From Cordia subcordata (Eukaryota; Streptophyta; Magnoliopsida; Boraginales; Cordiaceae), in contig JAPTOF010000003.1 in assembly GCA_028554755.1 (NCBI GenBank), forward strand, positions 27,451,501 through 27,515,500: DNA of 64,000 nucleotides, in the 5' to 3' direction. Each line of letters starts with the position of its first letter. Within the stretch, counting starts at the first letter, position 1. Position numbers and translations under genes: made by a program. Positions 49,401-61,237 of the stretch are shown here, piece by piece. A model generated the notes under the pieces. It made no database searches, had not been told where the DNA came from, and saw nothing but the letters and a program-made list of their open reading frames with translations.

Positions 49401-52400
49401 TTTCCCCAGTTCTTGTTTTTATCTACATGAGGGGTTGTCTAGCTTCCAAAATGAAAATTTTCACACAAACTTAACAAGTACTGGTGCAGAGAGTAAATGA
49501 GAATTTATTGCAAGTGATATTATCACCCATACTATCTCAGAACAGTGGTTAAAAAAGGGCCTTTTAAGTACTCTAGATAGAAAGTGATGGATAATGCTGT
49601 GATTATTTATAAATGAGCTGACCTATTCATCCTTGGCCATCAGCTAGTACAAATGTTGCAGAACTAAATGAACCTAAAGGTAAATGCAAGGAGAGTCGTG
49701 TAGCACATTCTAGGAAAAAGTAAGTTTAGCAACTGGTTTGGCTCCAAGTTGCTCAGAGCTAACTGTCATCAAATGAAGAGAAATTTGAGTTTAAGTGCAA
49801 GAAATTGAGCTTAAATTTTGCCATTTGAATGAAGACGACAATCAAGCATCAGGGAGTGAAAATATTAATCCATGGACTATAAAAACAAAGGTAATCTGAA
49901 TCTTTATGATTATTCAAATTCTATCACACTTCTACATAATGCTATATCATATAAACTCAAGATGTTAAAATCTGGAGGAATGATTCATCCCATTATTAGT
50001 CCATACTGCAATTGATAAACCTTAAGAATATGAAAGACCATAACTTAGTTTCGCACTCACTTCAAGTAGCATAGAGGCTTTCACACAAAGGATGCCATCA
50101 TATTTTGATTTAATACCAAGATTCTTGGTTGGCTTGGTTGATATGACCAAATCTTCAGAGGCATTGTAGTCCATCAACGACCAACCATCTTCAGTGAAAG
50201 TATTGATACCATCATTGAAGCTCCTAAACAGATTAGCAAATACGTAACTCATAATCTCAAAACTATGTCCAGTAACATGATAAGTAAAAGATTGATTTTT
50301 GCTCCAATTTCTTTTAGAAACATTTGACGAAGGCGACAACATAAGTCATGGATTTTACCTGCTTAGCCTTAGGCTAAAAGATCGCAAACTAGCAGGGTCC
50401 TTGCTGGAGCCATGTGGTAACTTGCCACTCATTTCTTTAGCTATGAGCTCCAAATGACCAAGTGCCTTTAGAAAGAAACTTAATTAGCTTTTCAATTATG
50501 TTAAAGAAATTTCACTTTTATCATCACGATGGATCACACACAATAAGTGGAAAATATACCAGGGGCAAGAAAGGCGTGCAGCCAGTCTTTAGATTTAGGA
50601 TGACAAGAGAAATGTTTGAAAGCACAATACAGCACATAAAAGCAGCAACCTAGTTGGTACGTCCTATCAGTAATTGAAATCAAGGGTAGTAAGAGACATA
50701 ATTTTCTACAAACCGCACCGTCTTCAAACAATATCATTTAAAGATACAATTTTTAGCCACAAATGATGTGATAGGGACCAAACAAAGTGGTACCATGTCT
50801 GAGATTTGGTAATATCTACAGAGTTCTGATAATTAGATTTTTCCCTTGAAATTCGTTAATATTAATGATATTTGAGTGAGACGACATATCTTCTCTTTAA
50901 TAGACAGGTTTTATCAGAAAACATGACAATAATTTTGTTCATAGTTTCAATCAGCAACGATAAGAGAAAGAACAACCACACCTGATTAAAAAAGTAATAA
51001 TAGTAGTTTTCCATGACAATCTCTCTAGAGCTTTAAAATGCCATGCTGTTGTTTGAAAGTCTTTCATAACAAAGTATTTCCCTCACTAAGAAGGTTAGAA
51101 GTAGAAGGTTCAAAAGGCTTTGCCAAAATAGAGAATGAAAGACGTAAGTAGGGACTGTGAAACTTCAGAGGCAAATTCACAGATCAAATTCTCTTTGGCT
51201 ACACACCAAATATGCCAACTTAGCAGATCACTTTTAGGCCCAGCATGGAACACAAAGCACAATCACAACAGATGCATGTCAGCGTCTTAAATCCCCTACT
51301 TAAAGTTGCTGCAACATTATACCCAAATAACACATAACAGTGAACATCCTTCTCAAAATTTTTTCAGCCCCTCAAAATCAGTAGTCAAATGTTCTTAAGA
51401 AGTTCAATTATAACTTATGCATTGACCCATTAGAATGCAGTGTATGTTTAATAATGAAAATTTTTTGTTCTACAGAAGAACAATAGATTGGAATTAATGG
51501 ATATAGAAACATACCAAAATAGCAGTAAGCTAGGGTGACTTATCACACATCTCTTGAGTGAGAAAAGACAGGCGGCCCTATGACTAACACAAGTATGGTA
51601 ATGTGAAACGGGTACATAAGCAGAGATTTCTTTGTTCTGTAAGATAGTCAAACAAGGAAAGTGGCTGAAGTTGTGAAGGTAAACTAAGCTCAACCAGAAT
51701 GGAGAATATGGGGCTTAAATTGCAAAGCTTTAGTCGAGCCTTGCCCTCTTAGCTTCTTCGCTAGTTGTATGTATATGTCCTAGATTGCTTAGCCCGTGTC
51801 AATATCTAAAACACAGAGAATCTCTATTCAACATTTGGCAGTTCGAGCTTATGCTAACGTTAAAAATATAAATAAGCATCCAAATGAATATAAAGATACT
51901 GAGGTGGAAGTACAGAAAGCTCAAAAACACCAAAACACTTACCGCAACTGTGATCTTCTGAGCCAGAAGTTCGGGTGACTCATAAAGAGGCTGAAGAATA
52001 TATGGCACAGATGTTGCCTGCAGAAAGAAATCTTCTGATGCAGCCTTAAACAAGGTTAGAGTATTTGCCGCTCAAAGAGCTAAGAATAGTACCTCTATGT
52101 CCAAGTGGTCAATGATGTGTATGGTTGACACTCCACTCTCATATGGATGAATCAAAAAACCACTGGCAAGCATCTTGGCTCTTATGAATTCCGGAGGAGC
52201 AGGTGCATTCATGGTAACACTAGAACCAGATAATGATTTCTCACAGACCTTGAGTAATACCAATAAAATAAGACTTGATCAGATACAACTATAATAAGAT
52301 AGACAACTCAATTTTCTGGCCAGTCTTATCATGCAAATTGCTAATTATAATGAACTGAAAGCTAACATCAGTTACATTTTCTTTTTCCCCTTTTCCTTTT

Positions 52401-55400
52401 CATAGATAGAAAGGTGAGATCAAGTCTGAGAGACAGGAAATATGATACAAATAAAAGAAAATAAAAAAAAAAATAGCTTAGTGATGTCATAGAGCAGTTC
52501 CAAAATAAAGCTCACAAGAGGGGTAAGATAAGCCTATTTGTATGCTCAGTCGTATGGCCAGGAGGAATACTCTACACCAATCAAACTACCATATTATGGT
52601 AGATCATATAAAAGATAAAGAAGGAAGAAGAAGAAAAAGGAGATAAAGAGCCCTGCTTACTAGTAGTAGGCAATGGCTATATTTATAGGGATTAAAGAAT
52701 AAGATTTTGCTGAATTCTCCACTAATTCAGTCTAAAGTTTAAGAATTTGACAGTGGATATCTTCTGCTCAACAGAGCAACCTTCCCACAAATGAGAAGCC
52801 AAAGACTAAAATTTGTCCAATTAGAATTCTTTTATTTAACAATTAATACCTAAGAATATAACAAGATAACTTCTTTCCACTCGGATCTTTAGTGGGTGCG
52901 AGGTCACGTCCCTGACAATAAATAACACAATGAAGTTGGAGTTTGAGATGCACAATCAGTGCTAAATAAAGTAACTGTTAAAACCAAATCCCCCAGTACC
53001 GGTTTCTTTATCCATCCTTTAGAACTCTATTTTGTCAAGACAACATCATTAAATGTTGTCTGGCAATGAAAGAGTCACTATTTTCCCATACTATTGTATA
53101 CAGTATATTTGAGTTTTAAAAGTTAAAATTTCAATTTACAGGGGCAAATTAGGAAACTATAGGTGGTTGTAGCATTCTTAAATGGGAAGATGGACTATAT
53201 TTTAAGACATCCGAAAATGGAAAATGGACAAAAGATGGGGAGTAATTTGCCTAAATACCTAACCTTGCCTTAATGTCAAAAACATAAAAAATTCTCCATC
53301 TTTAGATTAAACCATTCAGTCCCACAAAAATTAGCTTTATGGCACATGCAAGGAGAGAAAATATCCGGCTGCAGAGACATACCACGAGACTACCATCTTC
53401 TAGAGCTTTAGTATATCTGAGAGTCCAAAAGTCACGTGCAGAGGCCACAGTGGTCGGAGCATAAAACTGATGGCAAACATCAACACTTAGCAAAATGACT
53501 AATGCAACGACAAGTATACAGCAACATACATACACATACACACACACAGAGGAGGAGGGGGGAATGTTGCCCTTAATGGTGCTTAAGAAAATTTAATCTA
53601 CTGATTTTCCTCACCTGTGTGTAGATTAATTCAATGGTGCCCCCATTTCTAGCTTGGAACTTGGCAAAGACTTCAACATTTCGACAATCCCGAGACCAAG
53701 AAGCACGCTCCTTGAGGATTTCCATTATCTGTCAATAAATGCAAACTAAAGTTTAAGAGGCAGTTTACACTGTCCACTTCAAGGAAGTCCAATAAAGAGC
53801 TTTAATTCTACATAACCAGATAACAATATCTCATGTCATCAACAAAATTTAATGATCTAGGAGCACAAAAGAAAATGCAACGTTTCAGAATTAACATTAA
53901 AATAATATATATAAACTACACGATTTCAGTAGATACAAAACAATAAGAAAACTTGCGTGAGAAAACATGCCAAAGTCCACGGGATGTTCTATTCATTCAA
54001 AACGTCTTGGATTTCTCATATCAGAAGACATCAATATAACCCAAAGGACTGATCCCAAGATTATTTCTTTTAATCACATACCTGAAGGGAATTTTAAGGA
54101 GAAGTATTTTAACAGAATCGGGCATCAAACAACCAAAGCCACACAAGATAAAAGCATGCGCCACAGCTATCTGCCATATTATACTAAATATCATGAAGAA
54201 ATAGTTGCAATCCTGCAGAAGCCATGGAGTTAGCTGAGGTTAAAAACATACCTTCACGGAACCTAAAGGGACGACAGCGCATGCTCGTGCTGCCATTCCA
54301 GCACAGTTACGGGAAACGTAAACAATGCCAGTGGAGTTGGAACAAGGCTGTTAACAGATCAGCAAATGATTAAACAAGCATGTATGACAATTCTAAGAGA
54401 ATTCAAAAAGAATCACCTGGTCAATACCTTTATCCCAGAAATGGGCACCCATTCAATGGCAGTTCCTTCAGCTTTCAAAAGAAATTCTGCCATGGTTTCC
54501 TCAGCCAGCAAGTTGAGGCTGTGTAAGAGTAATAAGATGCAGCAGGTCAATATCAAAGAAAACCTTGAGACGAAGAGTTCTTGGGATTTCTAAATTTTAC
54601 CCTGTATCACTATCATCAGTGCTTAAAGAAAGCTCAGGAGAACTGGGTGCAGGCTCAGAGTTCAGCTCAGTGTTCCCAGAAGGTATCTGTATAATATTCA
54701 TTATAGAAAGGCTGTTAGAGTTTTAGAAGACTCAGCAAACCCAGCCAAAAGGTCAAATATCCCTAAAACGAAGCCTTTTATCTCTGGTTCCAGTACGATA
54801 ATTTCCTACTTTATAGTGCAGATAAGAGTGCGAATACCATGAAATTTTTTAGTGTGATATCAGATTGTGAGTTAAGATCTTCACTTGTCAAAGAGAGCAA
54901 ATTGTCTCAGAGAAAAGGCTACAAATGATATTGATCATCTCTATGCCTTTAGAACCTAAAAGTGTGTTGTCCTGCTGATGCCTTAACGAAATTTCTGCTT
55001 ACTAAATTTAGAACCAGAGACTCAATGATCATTTAGACCAATCATACTAGCTTCCCAAAAACACTTGTGCATATTGTGCCTTAAGCATTATTAATTGCAT
55101 ATCTTTGAAGCGATTTTTAGTAGAATTCTCAGGGACACTGTTATTCCGACTGGAACATTTATAATTATGATACTTCAATGTAGTTTATTGAAATTACATT
55201 TACATGCTTATTAAGCATCATCAGACCAAGTACATTGAAAAGGGAAGAAGACAGAGAAGGATACTTTCTTGCAACTGCAAAACGAGTCTGAAAGAAAGCA
55301 ATAAACTTGATTGTGATTTAGCATATCAAATAGGGTGATAAAATCCTATCACAGGTCAATCCTTGACGTCGTCATAGGCAAAAAGAAAAATGATTAGTGG

Positions 55401-57161
55401 TTACCAGTGAAAATTGAAAATTGAAAACATTCATTGTGAATTTTACATACAGTTAGTCAGGTTCTCTGCTACATTTTTGTTTGGTTGAACCATTTACTTG
55501 TGATAAAGGAGAATGACAAAAAAAAGGGCGCTTGCAACAGCATAAGGAATCCAGATCAAAAGCAATTATCTTTAATCGATTCAGAATGGCTTTTAAACAG
55601 TCAAAATTCGAAGCTGAACATCATATAGTGAAAAAGGAAGTGATTAACAATGATTTACTAAAAAAATGTTTGACATTTAGAATGAAGTTTTCATACATCT
55701 ACATCTTTCAGCTGATGGCGCAAATATTCATTCTCATACACCAGCCGCTTCACCTTTTTCTGCAACAAATGATTTTCTTCAGTCAAAATTTTATTTGTCG
55801 CAATTAACCACTGGTTTGCAGCTTGAAGTTCAATCATTTCTTTCCTAAGCTTTTCACGGCACCTGACAAAATGGAAAAGAGAGATAAACCAGGGTCAGTA
55901 AGACACCGTGTTAATCTGTTCACAATGGGACTAGAAGATACAACTAATTTGGAAACGAAAATTCCTTTGACATCAATGGATAATACCATAGGTGATCAGG
56001 TTCTTTTTTATTATAAAAGGAAAAGGGTGATCATAGGGCTTCTAGTACATGCTTCAATAGATAAAAGTAGTCAAACTTTTCTAATTTACAGCTTCACCGT
56101 AAGCACAAGTGAATTTAGAAACTAGTATAAATTTCTAGCATTAGATTGAATTTTATAGTATGAGATTGAGGGAACTGCATACAAGCTTGTATTGGACTAC
56201 AGCAATGTTTATTGGTGTGTCCACATTGTTAGAGTTACCACCTCATCTAAAAGCTTAAGCTTGTAGAGAGGATATTGGTTTATTTATTTAGTGTATTAAC
56301 ACGCCCCCTCACGTGCAGCGTAATTTGTTTAGAGTTTGCACGTGGATAGTTTTAATGTTTTTAAATGGATGGCGATGAGTTTTGAACCTGTGCCGTTTGG
56401 CTTCCAGGCTCTGATACCATGTTAGAGTTACCACCTCATCTAAAAGCTTAAGCTTGTAGAGAGGATATTGGTTTATTTATTTAGTGTGTTAACACACATT
56501 ATCCTTTCCTTTCCCCTTGTGGAGACCAGTGATTTGTTTCTTATAGGCAAAAGGACAGTAGACAGTGGTCTATGCTGACATTAATATTTAAATGCTTCAA
56601 CTTGATTGGTAATATTTGTTTGAAACAGGAAATATTATCACCAACCAGAAGAAGTTATTCTCAAACAAGGCATTAAAAATTTGCTGGATCTTGTGCAAAA
56701 TGAAAACTAAAGAAATCTGAAACTGTAAAAAGAGATGCGAACCAACAAATGAACAAAAATCTGTGACATGGTACCACAGTTAGAGACATCAATAGAATGT
56801 AGAATGTGCCATCCTGAACTTGAGATGCACAACTAGAGAAATCTCCAATTTAATCAATTCAAGAAAGCAGAACGATGATCAGTTTTTTTTTTTTTTTTTT
56901 TTGAGTGAGACTAAATCCTAACCTGCGGTTTTGGAACCAGACTTTGATCTGCTTAATATCAACATCCTTGAGAACTGGGTAGTCATCCACCATCTGCAGC
57001 CTCTGAAGGCGAGTAGGATTCTGATACTCTGCATAAACTTTTTCAAAAATCTCAACCTGCTGCTCAGAGAAACGGGCATGCTTTCCATTGGAATTGCCCC
57101 TCCCCTTGCCTCCTTTGCGTCGATTGCCATTCCCATCACCTGCATTGCCTTTAGTTACCAT
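43423..57161 (-). CDS. Class III homeodomain-leucine zipper factor, divergent, complete
   Basis: Nuclear transcription factor of the REV/PHB/ATHB-8/ATHB-15 class, whose members set organ polarity, meristem and vascular identity. Eighteen coding exons (minus strand): 57161-56923, 55862-55697, 54686-54601, 54518-54428, 54347-54252, 53728-53615, 53466-53383, 52248-52093, 52017-51943, 50465-50359, 50223-50061, 48494-48375, 48062-47985, 46439-46305, 45232-44910, 44482-44377, 43868-43707, 43566-43423. Every join keeps frame; 814 residues against about 830-850 usual. Domains: homeodomain (about 27-86, KQIKVWFQNRRCREK), leucine zipper (about 88-130), START (about 165-380), HD-SAD region, MEKHLA to the end (FINWSFI). 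The exon count is the class norm. Homeodomain and START loops differ strongly from the five known Arabidopsis members. Alternatives exist at the end of exon 2 and at the exon 14/15 join. No stop or frameshift was found. Confidence 0.93.
54338..54438 (-). promoter_or_regulatory. Degenerate miR165/166 site across exons 4/5 of the HD-Zip III gene
   Basis: In class III HD-Zip mRNAs the miR165/166 site spans this splice junction and encodes GMKPGPD. Here the joined bases are CTGGGATAAAG (54438-54428) plus CCTTGTTCCA (54347-54338), encoding GIKPCSN. Against the reverse complement of miR166 there are unpaired bases opposite miRNA positions 2, 7, 14, 17, 20 and 21 and a G:U wobble at position 4, so the seed is broken. 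The canonical position is kept but pairing is poor. Confidence 0.8.
56227..56494 (-). mobile_element. TRIM retroelement with 75-bp LTRs, in the HD-Zip intron
   Basis: Two 75-bp direct repeats (56227-56301 and 56420-56494) start TGTTAGAG and end TAACA; they differ at one base. CACAT flanks both sides (56222-56226, 56495-56499). Between them, GGCTCTGATACCA abuts the right LTR. This is the reverse complement of the initiator-Met tRNA primer-binding site. GCCCCCTCACGTGC abuts the left LTR and reads as a polypurine tract on the minus strand. The element is therefore minus-oriented, the same sense as the host gene. It is 268 bp, non-coding, and lies between coding exons 1 and 2. Confidence 0.92.
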
Positions 57162-58985
57162 TTTCCACTGCCAGACTCCAATAAAAGAGATAATGGTTTG
57201 AAATAAAGCAGTTGGTATTCCAATATGCTCTCAAGACTACAACTAATCTCCCTGTCACTTCCAATTATAATTGGGTTGACTGAAGATGTACAGTGAAGAT
57301 AGGTAAAAAACTCTGAAGGCGATTACTGATGCTCTCAGTCTTTTCTTCCTTTTTGCTTTTTATTACCCTAATGCTTTATATCAATTGTTTGCTAGTGAAA
57401 ATCTGATTGTATCGAGAACAAATTCCACAGCCGTGTTCTCTACCGCCATAAAGAAAAAATAAATTTAGACAAAGCAGTTCATAACTCCCAAATCTTAACC
57501 AAACACGTGTCGGAATCTGAATCGAACTCATTAATAGCATTGAATTGTTAAAGTTATTTGCCAAAGCTCCACGGCAATCTTGGGCATATTTCTGTAACAT
57601 GGACCAACGTCTAGTATATTTACGAAGGATTCATCCAAATTAGAAAGGGATGGGTTCGGCCTAATGTCACAAGGGATTCATCAATATCACATTATTCCTC
57701 TCTTGATTCATAAAATCTATATATCCAGATACAAGTAATTCCACAGACATGGAAAGTTATTTTGAAAAGTTTTGCAACACATTCATTGTTATTTAACATA
57801 GGGATAACTACTACATAATTGTATGCGTAACATTTATAGTAACAGATAGAGTACATGCTGTACAATTAAAAGAGATTTTTCAATGCTACAGTAACATGAA
57901 TAACAAATGCTGCATAGTTGCAAGAGATTCAGCTATGTTACATCATTCTGTTTATGACAAATTCATCTATATTGCAGTAACCGGATATCGCATACCATAA
58001 ACTCACAAAAGGTTCACTTATATCACCTCAATTTTCCTCTCTTGGTTTGCAGATCCTAAATATCCAACAGTCATATACACATCAAGGAGAAAAAATGCCA
58101 AAACAACTGCCCTATAAATTTCTCCGGCGATCCCTATAAATATAACTTGAGGTAGACATTTTCAATATGTTCTTTTTTTTTCTCCTTTAATTATGAACAC
58201 TAAATCTTTTAAAGATTGAGTATGTGCGCGCACTCACACACATATAGCCAAAAGAGATACATAATTAGCAGGCTCATCTGTACATAAATACATACACAAA
58301 TATATGCAAGTATAAATGTGTAATGCTATGTATGTACCTGTGCATTCCTCGATATCTGGACTCCTAATTATTTTCACTTACCTTTTTTTTTAATTAAGAA
58401 GAAAACGTGTAAAAAATATGAGGTAAAAACTACATAATTGCAGTAATCTTCTCATACAAACACACGCATGATGAATTTCTACATAAGCTAAAAAGTATAT
58501 ATTGAAGTAATCTTCTCATAAAAACGCACATATGATGAATTTCTATATGATGTTGAGCAATTATGTCACAAAAAGCAAAAGAAAAGAGAAGAAAAGAAAA
58601 ATGGAATTGTAAATCAAAAAATAAACAAAAAAAATGACATATAAACATAAATCATCGTAAATTAACTCCTTTAAAATATGAGAACTTTGCGTACATTTGT
58701 AATGTTTATGGAATAGTTTACAAACATGTAATATACAAAAAAATGAGCCTACAAAAAGTTCTATACAAACAAAAAAGAAAAGATCGAAGCCAAAGAATTC
58801 TTTTCTATTTTTAATCAAGCAATAGAAATTGCAGAGCTTGGAAAGTAATCACCCGTTAGCGGAGAAGGACGGCGCCGAGGAACGCTGAGGAATTGGATGA
58901 GCCATTTCTGATGGGGGAAGGGCTCAGGCGTAATTTCTGAAATTGTGGGGGGTAGTTTTCTAATTACCTGTCAAATGTGGGACGA
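57162..58985 (-). promoter_or_regulatory. HD-Zip III 5' leader exon and leader intron (inferred), with uORF
   Basis: Coding exon 1 begins at an acceptor (GGCAG, exon from 57167), six bases before the start ATG. The only convincing upstream leader exon lies around 58985-58853, ending AACGG|GTGATT. That exon contains ATG at 58905-58903 in good context (AGAAATGG). Spliced, it gives a 21-codon uORF whose stop overlaps the main start (ATGGTAA at 57161-57155). The intron of about 1.7 kb contains only AT-rich sequence. Splicing is inferred from motifs. Confidence 0.5.
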
Positions 58986-59879
58986 CGCCGTAAGCCCTCG
59001 TTTAAGAAAAATGGGAATAAAAATTACAATTGTACTGGTCGGGTTTTTTAATATTATTTTAATTGATTGGTTTATTGTTTAAAAGAAATAATATTACGAA
59101 ATGTTGAACCTCTTTTTTATAATTGTTGATTTAATTAAGAAACTGAACATGACCATTGTTACAAAAATAAGAGAGACATGATTGGTTAAGTTGATTCCTA
59201 TCATAAGCATGTATATATAACGAGAATCAAATGGAATTTAATCCCCAAACATCACAAATAACAGCTTATCATTGATGATTTAATCATACAATTTTTTCAA
59301 GTGTCAAGCAAAACAAACATGTAATATGTTCAGGAAAACATAATTTGGATAACCTCGTTGTTAAGACTGATTCATTGGATACTTTTCAGTTAATGAATTG
59401 TCTACTATCACGGTTTAGTCTTCTTAGATTTATTTTGGAATACAGTAAAGTTTTTAGTGTATTACAAATTTGTTATGGCATTTTAGCTTTTTGGCTTCCA
59501 TTTGGGGACATTTGTTTGTTGTTCCCAAATCACTTCTATTTTTCGGCTAATTATACAACCCAACAGCAGGTTTACATTCGTGTCAATCACGTGACAGATT
59601 GGATCACTTATATAATTTTAATAAGCCTTTTCTTTTTGCTATGACCTAGTATACTTTTTTAGGATCGTATCTGTTTGTACAAATTTTTCTTTCTTTTTAT
59701 CTCGTATAATTGTAATGATGATAGAAATATTTATTTTCGACAAAGAAAATGCTTTGAATTATCCCCGAAATTCTTTCCGACTTTAACAGAAAGTGATTAA
59801 TGACTGCACCATAATTCGATTTCTGAAACGTTAGTTGCTAATTATGAAAATACGGAATAATATTGGGACTAATCAGTAA
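58986..59879. promoter_or_regulatory. Putative divergent promoter region
   Basis: About 0.9 kb separates the presumed leader of the HD-Zip gene (minus) from the presumed leader of the gene at the right end (plus). No repeats or coding frames are supported. The frame at 59345-59644 is T-rich and hydrophobic. Confidence 0.4.
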
Positions 59880-61237
59880 ATATTTTCAAAGAAACAAAAT
59901 GTGCGCACACGAACCCAACACTGCAGCAGACGCAAAACAGAAAAGCAGAAAGTGCTACTAGCCGTCGGATTAGACCATACAACCCGCGCCCCGCCACCCA
60001 GAGGCGGCGCTCCACGGTGGAAACTACCCGCGTGTGACGGACAACACCGCTGCCACCTCCTGAAGAAAATTGTAATCTGGTATGCATGAGTACAAATATG
60101 AATTGGCGTTTGCATATCAGTTGTTTGATGCCTTGCTTGTGTGACCCTTCAGTTATTTCCAATTCTCATCGTACTTTCAGCAAATTATAGGGCTCATTTG
60201 GATTAGCTTTTCTGAAAGCAATAGATTTTAAGGAAAGTTTTTTTCCTTTTTTCTTGATAAACTCAAATTTTTAGCTTATGGGAAAAGCTAGAATTGAGTT
60301 TTTCTTAAGATTTTTATTTCTTTTTTTAAAAACCAATCAAAATATTTATTGCCAAAAAGATGCAACTTTTTTTCAGAAAAAAAGTTCTTGCTCATGGAAG
60401 AAACCAATAATGGGATAATAATTTAGCTTTTACTTAAAGAATAGCAGTGCACGAAACTAACGGCTATCTGTAGGGTGAGGAAGAGTTGGACCTGTTTTAT
60501 GCAGGTATATCTTGAATTAGTAGAAGTGGCTGCTTCAACGGAATTTAGTTTTACTGACTGAAAATTGAAATGAGAAAGGCCAAGAAAAAGAAGTTATCAC
60601 AACTCTTTATTATCTAAACTTTCAATCTTAAGAGTTGTAATGCTTGTATCTAATTTACTCGGGCAAGATGCACTATATCTTGTTAAAGCTTATATCTTAA
60701 GCTTTTGCTGCTAGCATAAATATACTTTCCCTGAACCCTGTGGGAGTCTTGTGCTGTGGTAGCTGCTCGTAAATTCCCTGTCTCGCTTTGAGGGCACAAT
60801 ACACCAACTTGGCAAAAAGATTGGTGGTAATGCTAGTATCTCTTTAAGCAGAGCTTCTTCTGATAGTGTACATATACATTCCGCTATTTGCAGAAGCTTT
60901 GTGCTCTGGGTACTATCTAACATGAACACCTAGTGCTTTCTTGTCAGTAATGGCCTGTCAACTAGGTGGAAATCCCTGCCTTTAAATTTGTCCAGGAATT
61001 TGCAATTGCTCAACGAAAATGGTAGACAACTTTCAAGCAATGCACGTGGTGTAGGCTGGTTGATTGACAACTGCAATTTTGTAGTTCTTTAAAGTAGTAC
61101 TTTTATATGTTGCAACAAAGTTGATCAAATTAAGTACGTCTTTTTGTTGGGATTTCTCTTTGTCTTTTTGCAATGGAACACATTTTGTGCTTCTTGCAAA
61201 ATCTCTTTGTATTAGTTCACTTCAAATCATTTGCAGA
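59880..61237 (+). promoter_or_regulatory. Leader exon and intron of the right-end gene (inferred), with a MITE remnant
   Basis: A GC-rich stretch at 59880-60080 ends in a good donor (ATCTG|GTATGC) and is a likely 5' UTR exon. It contains a 20-codon uORF starting near 59899. The intron carries a MITE-like insert at 60186-about 60400 (GGGCTCATTTGGATTAG start, related to 21959-22168). The next acceptor is TTTGCAG just before the start ATG at 61238. Frames on both strands of the GC-rich stretch are not taken as genes. Confidence 0.45.

Noticed and set aside
59869..60162. GC-rich frames on both strands before the right-end gene
   Set aside because: Better explained as a 5' UTR exon. The minus frames lack any domain.
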